Assembly: GCF_900094925.1 (NCBI RefSeq)
Contig: NZ_FMAY01000012.1
Span: forward strand, 62,001 to 126,000
DNA from: Kosakonia oryzendophytica
GTDB taxonomy: Bacteria > Pseudomonadota > Gammaproteobacteria > Enterobacterales > Enterobacteriaceae
DNA: 64,000 nt
Reading direction: 5' to 3'
Part shown: piece after piece, positions 54,730-61,938 of the stretch
How positions within the stretch are numbered: the first letter of the stretch is position 1
Layout: every line of letters begins with the position of its first letter
Made by a program: the position numbers and the translations under genes
Notes under the pieces: generated by a model
Told to the model about the DNA's origin: nothing
What the model saw: only the letters and a program-made list of their open reading frames with translations
The model's database searches: none

Positions 54730-55802
54730 TATTGAGCCCTCACGATGTAATTAAATGCAATGTTGCGCGGTCGGTTTTCTGCCGCGGTAGGGACGGAGAG
54801 TGAGGCGTTAACACCAATTCCATATCCGTTAGCCAGGGTTTCTGACGATCCCCCGCCTTGTGGCATTCCCATTCCGTATAAAATCCCGCTGACATGTTGC
54901 TCGAATCCGTAGGGGGCAACACAAGGAATCGACCCCACCAGGTTGCGGATAGCGTCTCCTTGTGCAGTTAATAACGCTCTTCCTGCATCTACCCCACGTC
55001 CATCATCCCAGCCACGAAGAAATTCCCCACGTAGATCCGGCAGTACGCCAGAAGGGTAGGCTGCAGCCAGCCTTGGGAATTGCACTTTATCGAACGTGGC
55101 ACCGTTGCACTTGAACCAACCGCCCGGCGGTGTTGCCTGCGGCCAGGCGACTGGCGCGCCGACAGGAAGAATGCCGTCATAATCGGCGATAACATCACGC
55201 ACATATTTGGTGTTGGCGATTTGCTGCCCGTAGTTGCTGACAGGAGTATTGGGCACGGTCGGCGCGCCGGTGAATACCGGGCTGGCAAGCGGCGCATACT
55301 GAGTGTGCGGGTTGCTGGCCTTAATATGATTATTCATCAGGTCGTCAGCGTACTGGCGTGTGGCCAGCACCACCGACGGGTCAATTTTGAGGGTGACCGC
55401 CGCCGTTGACGAGACCACCACCACCATGCGAATCGTCTGCGTACGCCCGCTGCCTTCCTGCATCTGCGGCTTATAGGTTTCCGGGCAGTTGGCAATGGCA
55501 ATCAGCACGCCGTCGTCATCATATAGGCCGATTTCGCGGATCCAGTAACCCCCTTCGGTTTCAGGAATCACCTGCTCGGCAATAATCTGGTTGGCATTGC
55601 TGGGGTCAACAGAAAGCCGGTTCAGCGGCGCAATACGTTTCTGGTTAATCAGTTTCGTTTGCGAAGCATCGGGGGTCGGCAACACGCCGTTGGCATCGCC
55701 GATCGCCATCTGCGTAAGAGTAAGTTTTGTGCCTAGCGCCGTTGCGTTCGCCAGCTTCGCTGCACCCTGACTGGTCAGAATGGCAAAATATTTTGCGGAC
55801 AT
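54729..55802 (-). CDS. Tail fibre protein, cassette 2 (tail collar domain)
   Basis: This 357-aa fibre has the conserved N-domain (MSAKYFAILTSQGAAKLANATALGTKLTLTQMAIGD) through KASNPHTQYAPL. After a short shaft comes a phage tail-collar domain with PVAWPQATPPGGWFKCNGATFDK and GVLPDLRGEFLRGWDDGRGVD near residues 235-275. The C-terminus is NRPRNIAFNYIVRAQ. The region between the collar and the last 40 residues differs from fibre 1, suggesting different receptor specificity. Confidence 0.9.
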   Translation of the reverse strand: MSAKYFAILTSQGAAKLANATALGTKLTLTQMAIGDANGVLPTPDASQTKLINQKRIAPLNRLSVDPSNANQIIAEQVIPETEGGYWIREIGLYDDDGVLIAIANCPETYKPQMQEGSGRTQTIRMVVVVSSTAAVTLKIDPSVVLATRQYADDLMNNHIKASNPHTQYAPLASPVFTGAPTVPNTPVSNYGQQIANTKYVRDVIADYDGILPVGAPVAWPQATPPGGWFKCNGATFDKVQFPRLAAAYPSGVLPDLRGEFLRGWDDGRGVDAGRALLTAQGDAIRNLVGSIPCVAPYGFEQHVSGILYGMGMPQGGGSSETLANGYGIGVNASLSVPTAAENRPRNIAFNYIVRAQ

Positions 55803-55897
55803 GCGTTAACTCTCTGGTTGTTTGTGGATGAATGAAACATCGCGGTTAAGACAGGCGTTATTTTCCGTTCAGCCACAGACGAACACCATTTAACCGG

Positions 55898-55919
55898 GTT
55901 TATTACGGGCTGACACAAC
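55898..55919 (-). promoter_or_regulatory. Ogr-like site upstream of fibre cassette 2
   Basis: On the minus strand GTTGT-N12-TAAAC, a weaker right half, is centred about 106 bases before the fibre 2 ATG, just after the fibre 1 terminator. Confidence 0.55.
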
Positions 55920-55928
55920 GACGAGGAA

Positions 55929-55952
55929 TAAAAAAAAGCGCCAGATGGCGCT
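55929..55952 (-). terminator. Terminator closing fibre cassette 1
   Basis: AGCGCC-ATCT-GGCGCT followed by eight or nine T residues on the minus strand, about 28 bases after the fibre 1 stop. It ends the V-W-J-I-H operon. Confidence 0.85.
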
Positions 55953-55979
55953 GTGTTTAACAGAATGGCAATACGGGCA

Positions 55980-57014
55980 TTACGCTGCCCGGACGATATA
56001 GTTAAAAGCAATGTTGCGTGGGCGGTTTTCAGTTGATGTTGGCACAACGAGCGACGCATCAAATCTGACACCATAGTTAGTGGTTGGAGATACGGACTGG
56101 GGCACAGGCGTGATCGTGTTATTGGTGCCAGAGTTAAAAGTGGCCAGTGCGCCGCTGACACCAGTTGGAATTACCACGCCGTTAGAACCTGATTGATAGG
56201 CAATTATTGAGCCAGTGATATTGCGAATGGCATCTCCCTGTGCGCTTAACAGCACCCGGTCGGTATCCACCTTGCGCCCATTATCCCAGCCGCGAATAAA
56301 CTCGCCGCGCAGATCAGGCAACACGCCAGACGGGTACACCGCTGCCAGCCCAGGCCAGGTGGCTTTATCAAATGCCGCGCCATTGCACAACAGCCAGCCG
56401 TCAGGCGGCATTGCCGCAGGGTAAGGCACCGGCACGCCAATCGGCGTGTAGTAGGCGATATCCGCTACTTTCACGTATTGCGGATGCGGGTTGGCAGCAG
56501 CCAGGTGATTCGCCAGCAGGCTGTCTGTATAGGCTTTCACCTCAATGACTTTATCATCCACATACTTACGCGTGGCCAGCACCACCGCCGGGTCAATGGT
56601 CAGCGTCACCGATGACGGCGACGATACCGCCAATAGCATGCGCACAATTTGCGTGCGACCGCTGCCTTCCTGCATCTGCGGTTTATAGGTCTCCGGGCAG
56701 TTGGCGACGGCAACCAGCGAGCCCTCATCATCATACAGACCGATTTCGCGGATCCAGAAACCGCCCTCGGTTTCCGGAATCACCTGTTCGGCAATAATCT
56801 GACTGGCATTGCCGGGATCGAGAGTCAGCGTATTCAGTGGCGCAATACGTTTCTGGTTAATCAATGCGGTTTGCGCGGCATCCGGCGTGGGTAATGCGCC
56901 GTTAGCATCGCCGACCGCCATTTGCGTCAGTTTGAGCTGACGGCCAAGCGCGGTAGCGTTCGCCAGTTTCGCCGCCCCCAGGTTGGTCAGAATGGCAAAA
57001 TATTTGGTGGTCAT
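55980..57014 (-). CDS. Tail fibre protein, cassette 1 (P2 gpH position)
   Basis: This 344-aa fibre starts MTTKYFAILTNLGAAKLANATALGRQLKL and shares the N-domain with fibres 2 and 3. It carries a tail-collar domain (PVPYPAAMPPDGWLLCNGAAFDK, GVLPDLRGEFIRGWDNGRKVD) and ends NRPRNIAFNYIVRAA. Its ATG overlaps the gpI stop as ATGA, which is the native P2 gene H position. It has no Tfa gene directly after it, unlike cassettes 2 and 3, so it may fold alone or borrow a Tfa. Confidence 0.9.
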   Translation of the reverse strand: MTTKYFAILTNLGAAKLANATALGRQLKLTQMAVGDANGALPTPDAAQTALINQKRIAPLNTLTLDPGNASQIIAEQVIPETEGGFWIREIGLYDDEGSLVAVANCPETYKPQMQEGSGRTQIVRMLLAVSSPSSVTLTIDPAVVLATRKYVDDKVIEVKAYTDSLLANHLAAANPHPQYVKVADIAYYTPIGVPVPYPAAMPPDGWLLCNGAAFDKATWPGLAAVYPSGVLPDLRGEFIRGWDNGRKVDTDRVLLSAQGDAIRNITGSIIAYQSGSNGVVIPTGVSGALATFNSGTNNTITPVPQSVSPTTNYGVRFDASLVVPTSTENRPRNIAFNYIVRAA

Positions 57015-57622
57015 GGGTTAACTCTCAGGTCATCAATCAAATGAACAGCGGAAGCCGGGAAGCTCTCACCGCCAACAACAATCTCTTCCGGCGCGTAGGG
57101 GTAAACCGTCAGCTCTTCACCCAGGTAACAGCCCGCACCGACATAAAACTCACCCTGCGTACTCAGGCTAATATTCAGGCTGGTGAGATGGCGGCTCGCG
57201 GGTTTTGCGTCATCAATCAACCGCTCCAGCTCCCCGTACATCGCCTCGGTGATGCCGTGATCCTGCACGCCAATCACCAGCTTAAAGGTGCCAGGCTCGG
57301 CGTTGTCCTGCCACCACTCGCGCAGCTCAATCAGAAAACCGAGCGGTTCGACAACGCGGTGCAGGGCGCTGAGTGTGCCTTTGTGCTGATGAACATAAAA
57401 AGAGGCGGCAATCACGTTGCGTTTGGTGGCTTCCGGCCAGGTGTAATCCCAGCGATCGACCGACAGCGCCCACGCCAGGTAAGGCAGCAGCTCCGCCGGG
57501 CATTTTTGCGGGTCCCACAAGGTACGCAGCGGCACCGGCACACGTTCGATTTGCGCCGCCGCTGTGGTTGCCGCTACCTCAAGCCCTGAGGAGCCAACCG
57601 GTAACAGGCGGTCATCATTCAT
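57011..57622 (-). CDS. Baseplate protein (P2 gpI)
   Basis: This is a 203-aa baseplate wedge protein linking the baseplate to the fibres. MNDDRLLPVGSSGLEVAATTAAAQIERVPVPLRTLWDPQKCPAELLPYLAW is the P2 gpI signature, with SVDRWDYTWPE shortly after. It overlaps gpJ by 8 bases and fibre 1 by 4 bases. It is full-length and in P2 order V-W-J-I-H. Confidence 0.94.
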   Translation of the reverse strand: MNDDRLLPVGSSGLEVAATTAAAQIERVPVPLRTLWDPQKCPAELLPYLAWALSVDRWDYTWPEATKRNVIAASFYVHQHKGTLSALHRVVEPLGFLIELREWWQDNAEPGTFKLVIGVQDHGITEAMYGELERLIDDAKPASRHLTSLNISLSTQGEFYVGAGCYLGEELTVYPYAPEEIVVGGESFPASAVHLIDDLRVNP

Positions 57623-58523
57623 CGGTACCTCCGGCCTGAATGCTCCACGCGGTGCAATACGACGCCTGATGTTTGTCGAGCACCAGATCGCTTTGCGGGG
57701 CGCTCAGCTCGACACGCTGCACGCCTTCAACATGCAGGGCGGCATAAATCGCCGACTGGCGAATGTCGCGGCCAAGTCGGCGCTGGGCATTGATATAGGC
57801 TTTCAGTTGCGCTTCGGCGGCCTGGCGAATCGGTTCGGATTCCGGTCCAGGGTAGAAATAGAGCGTGGCGTTAATCTGGTACGGCACAATCTGTGCGCTT
57901 TGCACCGTCACGCGATCACCCACCGGGCGCACATCTTCCGCGTTTAGGGCTTTATCGACGATGGCGACCAGTTCGTCGCTGGCGCTGCCATCGCCTTCGC
58001 GGGAGAGCACCGACACGGTGATATACGCCGGATTCGGACTGACCACGGAGATATCCGCCACCCGTCCGTCGGCGCTGCGCCCGTGGTATTCATACGCGCC
58101 CACCGGCCCGGCGACGCTTAATCCTTCAAACGCCTGCTGCGCGCGCAGACGCAGATCCTTATCGGACTCCATCACGGCGGCGGTCGGCGGAAGGGTGCTG
58201 TCATCCGCCGGGGTGATGGTCAGACGCGCGGTGTTGCTGTTGGCGGCAACCACATCGAGGTCATTCCCGGCGGCGTAGGCCAGCATCACCGCGCGTGCGG
58301 CTTCGTTGACGCGCTGGCGCCACATCACTTCGCGGTAGGCGTTCTCTTCAAGAAACTTGGTCAACGGCTCAGATTCCAGCGCCAGCGTACGGGCGATTGC
58401 CTCTTGCTCATCCGTTGGAAACAGGGAAATCAGCGTTGCTTTACGCGCATCGAGGATAGTTTCGTAATTCAGCTCCTCGACCACGTCCGGCGCAGGAAGC
58501 TGGCTCAGATCGATAATCGGCAT
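57615..58523 (-). CDS. Baseplate protein (P2 gpJ)
   Basis: This is a 302-aa baseplate wedge protein of the gpJ/gp6 group. MPIIDLSQLPAPDVVEELNYETILDARKATLISLFP and the central VMLAYAAGNDLDVVAANSNTARLTI segment match P2 gpJ. The length equals P2 gpJ (302 aa). It follows gpW by 4 bases and overlaps gpI. Confidence 0.95.
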   Translation of the reverse strand: MPIIDLSQLPAPDVVEELNYETILDARKATLISLFPTDEQEAIARTLALESEPLTKFLEENAYREVMWRQRVNEAARAVMLAYAAGNDLDVVAANSNTARLTITPADDSTLPPTAAVMESDKDLRLRAQQAFEGLSVAGPVGAYEYHGRSADGRVADISVVSPNPAYITVSVLSREGDGSASDELVAIVDKALNAEDVRPVGDRVTVQSAQIVPYQINATLYFYPGPESEPIRQAAEAQLKAYINAQRRLGRDIRQSAIYAALHVEGVQRVELSAPQSDLVLDKHQASYCTAWSIQAGGTDE

Positions 58524-58527
58524 GGTT

Positions 58528-58875
58528 TTAACTCACAGGAAGGGTTAACGAAAGGGATTCACCGGTGCTGGCAAGCTGGCCGGTCAGGTTGACAATCATT
58601 TTGCCGTCGAACTGGCGCTCAACGGTCACCGCGCTGACGCGGATGCGCGGCTCCCATTTCAGCAGCGCCATATAGCACGCCGCCTGAATTTGCAGTGCCA
58701 GCGCCGGGGTTTGCGGCTGGTCGATCATCTCAAACAATTGCGAGCCGTAATCGCGGCGCATCACCCGCGAGCCAATCGGCGTACGCAGGATGTCGCTGAT
58801 GCTCTGGCGGATATGCGCAGTGTCGGTCAGGCTCGCGCCAGTGGTGCGGTTTAACCCGCTGTAACGAACTGTCAT
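58528..58875 (-). CDS. Baseplate protein (P2 gpW, gp25-like)
   Basis: This is a 115-aa gp25-like baseplate protein that initiates sheath polymerisation. MTVRYSGLNRTTGASLTDTAHIRQSISDILRTPIGSRVMRRDYGSQLFEMID contains the conserved IGSRVMRRDYGS motif of gp25 proteins. It overlaps gpV by 4 bases. Confidence 0.95.
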   Translation of the reverse strand: MTVRYSGLNRTTGASLTDTAHIRQSISDILRTPIGSRVMRRDYGSQLFEMIDQPQTPALALQIQAACYMALLKWEPRIRVSAVTVERQFDGKMIVNLTGQLASTGESLSLTLPVS

Positions 58876-59507
58876 AGAGGTGCTCCTGTTGTGCCGCCGC
58901 TGTCGCCAGGGTGTTGATGGGTATGCAGCACTTTGCCGTTGGACGACAGCGAACCGCCGCTGTGCTCGATATTGCCGCGCATCGTGCCGCCGCTTTTTAC
59001 CTCCAGCGTGCCGGTGATGAGCTTATTGGTGCAGACCACTTCCGGGGTATCCAGCGTGACGCGGGTGGATGCCTTCACTAACACCTCCGGCACGCTGGCG
59101 GTAATGGATTGTGAGGCGCTGATCTCGGCGGTTTTGATGCCGCTGACTTTCAGGGCGCTGGTTTGGGGTTCGTACTCAACTACCGCGCCATCCGGGAAGG
59201 CAACATGCCAGGCATCCGCCGAAGTGGACGGTGCCGGGCGATCGTCGGAATAGATCCCGGGCAGAACAAAGGCGGTGTCGAGTTCGCCACCGACCGCCAG
59301 CACTAACACCTGCTCGCCGACGGAAGGCGCCCACCACGTACGTGATTGACCGGCGCGGTGGGTTAACCACTGCAGCCACTGGGTAACAAGGCCGCCTGTC
59401 TGCACACGACAACGCCCGGTGTTAAGGTCGGTTTCGACGATAATCCCGGTGCGGATCATATTGCGCAGTGCGCGGGCCATTTCCTGGAGCGAGAGTTGTG
59501 TATTCAT
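58872..59507 (-). CDS. Baseplate spike protein (P2 gpV)
   Basis: This is the 211-aa membrane-piercing spike. It has an OB-fold N-terminal domain (ALRNMIRTGIIVETDLNTGRCRVQTGGL), a beta-helix, and the apex sequence KVLHTHQHPGDSGGTTGAPL, in which the His-x-His motif binds iron in P2. ATG 59507 gives exactly the P2 length. It heads the V operon; an Ogr-like site lies close upstream. Confidence 0.95.
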   Translation of the reverse strand: MNTQLSLQEMARALRNMIRTGIIVETDLNTGRCRVQTGGLVTQWLQWLTHRAGQSRTWWAPSVGEQVLVLAVGGELDTAFVLPGIYSDDRPAPSTSADAWHVAFPDGAVVEYEPQTSALKVSGIKTAEISASQSITASVPEVLVKASTRVTLDTPEVVCTNKLITGTLEVKSGGTMRGNIEHSGGSLSSNGKVLHTHQHPGDSGGTTGAPL

Positions 59508-59552
59508 ACGCGAAATGATGCTATGCGACCCCGGCTTTGGAAAACGGACAAC

Positions 59553-59574
59553 GCTGTCCGGGTTTTGGCACAAC
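59553..59574 (-). promoter_or_regulatory. Ogr-like site upstream of gpV
   Basis: On the minus strand GTTGT-N12-ACAGC. Its centre is about 56 bases before the gpV ATG, so a start site at +55 would fall almost on the ATG. The spacing is therefore tight compared with the other sites. Confidence 0.5.
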
Positions 59575-59593
59575 GCCAGGGAGCAATGGGTTA

Positions 59594-60061
59594 TCAGGAG
59601 GACCAGCTGCTGAGCAGCTCGCCGTGAACATACAGCTCTTTCGGGCGGGTCACCAACGCCGGCGGCAACGGTTCCGGCAGCGTTTCGGCATACAGCGCGC
59701 CATCCACTTCCTTCACCTGTGTGCGTTCCGTCAGTTGCAGCGTGAGGGCCAGATCCTGCGTACTGTCGCTATTGGTAACCAGCGTCCAGCTAAAACAGGC
59801 TTGCTGCCCGGCCTCCACGGTGAGGATATCGGGCTGGTTGTCGCGTAGCCACAGCATCACCGGCACGAAGATCGTGTCGATATCGCCGGAAAAACCACTG
59901 ACGGCGACATTCAGACTGAACTGTTTTTCAAACGACAGTGAGTGGGAGAGGGTGGCAATATTTCTGCCTTTATCCACCCACAGTCGCAGCATGGCAGGGT
60001 TAGTGCGCAGGGCCGGGACGGCGTCCATCAGGGCTTTGCGCAGCGTATCGGGTTTTAGCAT
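59594..60061 (-). CDS. Tail completion protein (P2 gpR)
   Basis: This 155-aa protein has MLKPDTLRKALMDAVPALRTNPAMLRLWVD, SLSFEKQFSLNVAVSGFSGDIDTIFVPVMLWLRDNQPDI and the ending TRPKELYVHGELLSSW, all matching P2 gpR, including the length. P2 also has gene S directly after R. Here gpV follows after only 86 bases, so S is missing. The gene overlaps lysC by 62 bases. Confidence 0.93.
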   Translation of the reverse strand: MLKPDTLRKALMDAVPALRTNPAMLRLWVDKGRNIATLSHSLSFEKQFSLNVAVSGFSGDIDTIFVPVMLWLRDNQPDILTVEAGQQACFSWTLVTNSDSTQDLALTLQLTERTQVKEVDGALYAETLPEPLPPALVTRPKELYVHGELLSSWSS

Positions 60062-60314
60062 TTATCTCATCCTGGCAGTGTTTAACGGTTTCGACCTGTA
60101 ACGCGCACTGTTCCAGCGCGCGCTCAAGCCGTCGAATATCGGCGCTTAAGTCGCCGTTGGTTTGGGGATTACTTGCCGGCATCGGGCACAGACTGACCTG
60201 CGGGCAACGGTTGTAAACAGTGACCGGCAGAGGCGCAGGCGGGGCGCTGGTGCACCCGGCGCACAGCATCAGGCAGCTCAGCGCTGTACCAGCGGCGAAA
60301 CGCATCGTTTTCAT
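60000..60314 (-). CDS. lysC: Outer-membrane spanin lipoprotein (LysC/Rz1-like)
   Basis: This 104-aa o-spanin is embedded in the end of lysB in another frame. It has a signal peptide with lipobox LCAGC near residues 17-21 and a proline-rich stretch after it (TSAPPAPLPVTVY), as in Rz1-type proteins. It pairs with the LysB i-spanin to fuse inner and outer membranes at lysis. The overlapping-frame layout equals the P2 lysB/lysC arrangement. Confidence 0.85.
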   Translation of the reverse strand: MKTMRFAAGTALSCLMLCAGCTSAPPAPLPVTVYNRCPQVSLCPMPASNPQTNGDLSADIRRLERALEQCALQVETVKHCQDEINAKTRYAAQSPDGRRPGPAH

Positions 60315-60582
60315 TGATTAACCTCGTAATAGCCTGTTCGCGCTGCACCGCCTGCGCACTGGCGGAATCCAGTTGCTGGCGCAGCGCCACCTGCGCCTGC
60401 TCGTTGCTGTCCGCCAGTTCGCGTGAGGCGGTAAGCTGCGCGTTCAGTTGTGCGATAGCGCTGTTTTGCGCCTGGGTTAGCTGGCGGGACTGTGCCAGCG
60501 ACGTGCGCAGCGTGTGGTTTTGCTGCAACAGCCACAGCAGGCCGCAGACGCCCAACAGCAGGGCAATTAGCCAGGTTTTCAT
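60169..60582 (-). CDS. lysB: Inner-membrane spanin (LysB/Rz-like)
   Basis: This 137-aa protein has one N-terminal membrane helix (MKTWLIALLLGVCGLLWLLQQ) and a long periplasmic coiled coil rich in Gln and Ala. It ends in the DAVRRVHQRPACASAG region typical of P2 LysB. ATG 60582 overlaps the endolysin stop (ATGA). It is the i-spanin partner of LysC. No lysA antiholin is seen between the endolysin and lysB. Confidence 0.9.
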   Translation of the reverse strand: MKTWLIALLLGVCGLLWLLQQNHTLRTSLAQSRQLTQAQNSAIAQLNAQLTASRELADSNEQAQVALRQQLDSASAQAVQREQAITRLINENDAFRRWYSAELPDAVRRVHQRPACASAGHCLQPLPAGQSVPDAGK

Positions 60583-61088
60583 AACGTCCCCTGGAGACAT
60601 AAGGCGCGTTCACGCTGGCGGCGATTTTCCAGCCCGGTATTGCGCACACCGTCGATAAACACCCAGCGTGGCAGCTGATCGCAGGCCTGTTGCCACTGTT
60701 TTTTATTGAGGAAAAACGCCAGCGTTGAGCGGCAGGCGGCACCGGTACCGACGTTAAACGCAAAGCTGATCACCGCGTCGTAGACCTGCGGCGGCATCGC
60801 CACCGTTACGCACTCCGACAGTCGACGCTCAACATGCAGGACATCGGCGACCAGGTTGACCGCCGCCTCTTTTTCCGTGATATCGCGTTTCGGCGTGACG
60901 CCGGCGGTATGGCCAATACCGGACGTCCAGACGCCAGCGCTGCACTGATAAGGGCGCAGCCGACAACCTTCGAGATCGGCAATCAGCGCCAGCCCTTGCT
61001 GCGAGGTATGGAGTAAGCGGAAGTCCGGTATCAGTGCCGCCAGCGCCAGCACGACCGCTGCGCTACAGCGTTTAACGGGTAAGCCCAT
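60579..61088 (-). CDS. Endolysin with signal-anchor (SAR-type GH24 lysozyme)
   Basis: This 169-aa muramidase has an N-terminal weakly hydrophobic segment (KRCSAAVVLALAALIPDF) acting as a signal-arrest-release anchor. It has the E-C-T catalytic pattern: Glu40 in IADLEGC, Cys in PYQCSAG and Thr in GHTAG, as in the phage P21 R subgroup. P2 gpK occupies the same position but is a different lysozyme type. It overlaps the holin gene. Confidence 0.92.
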   Translation of the reverse strand: MGLPVKRCSAAVVLALAALIPDFRLLHTSQQGLALIADLEGCRLRPYQCSAGVWTSGIGHTAGVTPKRDITEKEAAVNLVADVLHVERRLSECVTVAMPPQVYDAVISFAFNVGTGAACRSTLAFFLNKKQWQQACDQLPRWVFIDGVRNTGLENRRQRERALCLQGTL

Positions 61089-61287
61089 TGATCACCTCCT
61101 GGCTCGTGGCGCAGGATTTGAGAAACAGATAGCTCTTTCGGCGGTAATACCAGTTCACCGCCACGGTAACGGCAACGCCGAGCGCGCCAAACCAGGCGGC
61201 GAAGTCTTGTGGCGTCATCGCGCCAAAAAACGTCAGCGCGACGCTGATCCAGTACGCCAGCGACGAGGTGACTTTTTCGATGGTCAT
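61072..61287 (-). CDS. Holin (phage HP1-type/class II)
   Basis: This 71-aa protein has two membrane helices (VTSSLAYWISVALTFFGAM and FAAWFGALGVAVTVAVNWYY) and a basic C-terminal tail (RRKSYLFLK). It is placed between gpX and the endolysin, the P2 gene Y position. ATG 61287 overlaps the gpX stop as ATGA; an ATG two codons upstream is also possible. With the SAR endolysin it may act as a pinholin-like timer. Confidence 0.88.
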   Translation of the reverse strand: MTIEKVTSSLAYWISVALTFFGAMTPQDFAAWFGALGVAVTVAVNWYYRRKSYLFLKSCATSQEVINGLTR

Positions 61288-61487
61288 GCCCATAGGTTCA
61301 CCGTTTCGTTCACCGTGGCGACCGCCACTTCCGGCAGTTCAACGTGGGTGCCATGGGGCAGGATCACCCCGAGTTCCGCCAGTCCAGGGTTGGCCAGAAG
61401 TACGGTTTCGACCACGCCTTCCGTGCGGCCGTAATAGCGCAGACAAAGGATGTCGAGGGTGTCGCCCTGTTGTGTAATTGCATTCAT
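61284..61487 (-). CDS. Tail protein X (LysM-like)
   Basis: This 67-aa small baseplate-hub-associated protein has MNAITQQGDTLDILCLRYYGRTEGVVETVLLANPGLAELG and ends LPEVAVATVNETVNLWA, matching P2 gpX exactly in size and LysM-like pattern. It is the first gene of the X-Y-K-lysB-lysC-R operon. In P2 it follows the head completion gene L; here the upstream head genes are absent. Confidence 0.94.
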   Translation of the reverse strand: MNAITQQGDTLDILCLRYYGRTEGVVETVLLANPGLAELGVILPHGTHVELPEVAVATVNETVNLWA

Positions 61488-61570
61488 CGTGTTCGGATCT
61501 CTTGCGGTCTGGAGGGAGTGTTTCCAGCTTCAAGTGTCGTGGGTGGGGCAGACAGACGCCATCTGTCAGG

Positions 61571-61592
61571 GCTGGTTAAGCGTTGGCACAAC
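61571..61592 (-). promoter_or_regulatory. Ogr-like site upstream of gpX
   Basis: On the minus strand GTTGT-N12-CCAGC is centred about 94 bases before the gpX ATG, predicting a start near 61526. In P2 gene X is transcribed from the upstream head-gene promoter, so a site here would be a rearranged or new late promoter. Confidence 0.6.
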
Positions 61593-61624
61593 GTGAGAAA
61601 GCCGTAATGATGCAGAAAGGGGAG

Positions 61625-61665
61625 AACAACAAAAGCGCGCGCCAGACCGGTGGCGGCTGGCGCGC
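61625..61665 (-). terminator. Hairpin and T-rich tail after the LexA-controlled small gene
   Basis: The arms GCGCGCCAG and CTGGCGCGC form a 9-base-pair stem, followed on the minus strand by TTTTGTTGTT. It would stop transcription from the small gene before the gpX late promoter. Confidence 0.55.
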
Positions 61666-61705
61666 AATGCTGTAAATGCCTCTGCCTGAGGAAGGCGGCA
61701 GAGCG

Positions 61706-61891
61706 TTATTCGGCGGGGTAAAAAAGCTCCTTATCTGCTACCCCTGGGGTTTCGCTGTGTGCGATGTTCGACACCATGGTCATGGCGAGTTCCATCTCTT
61801 CCCTGGTACAGCGATGAAGTAGCGCCAGATCAGTAATCAGTTTGACGCACGCCCAATTAAACTGCGATTTTTCGAAACGTTCAGACACCAT
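61706..61891 (-). CDS. Small protein under a LexA box (SOS-controlled candidate)
   Basis: This is a 61-aa soluble acidic/helical protein, MVSERFEKSQFNWACVKLITDLALLH, then CTREEMELAMTMVSNIAH. I do not recognise the family. ATG 61891 has an AGGGG ribosome-binding site; an ATG four codons upstream is possible. A near-consensus LexA box ends 20 bases before the start. It stands alone between gene A and the X operon and is followed by a hairpin. An antirepressor or activator switching on the tail genes after DNA damage is a plausible role, inferred from position and control only. Confidence 0.7.
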   Translation of the reverse strand: MVSERFEKSQFNWACVKLITDLALLHRCTREEMELAMTMVSNIAHSETPGVADKELFYPAE

Positions 61892-61910
61892 GAATCCCCT
61901 CATGTGCTTT

Positions 61911-61930
61911 TACTGTATGGATGTACAGTA
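61911..61930 (-). promoter_or_regulatory. LexA (SOS) box at the head of the tail locus
   Basis: TACTGTAT-GGATG-TACAGTA has both CTGT and ACAG halves with the correct 8-base spacing and matches the 20-base consensus at 17 positions. It lies between the gene A stop and the small gene at 61706-61891. Confidence 0.85.
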
Positions 61931-61938
61931 TCATAAGC

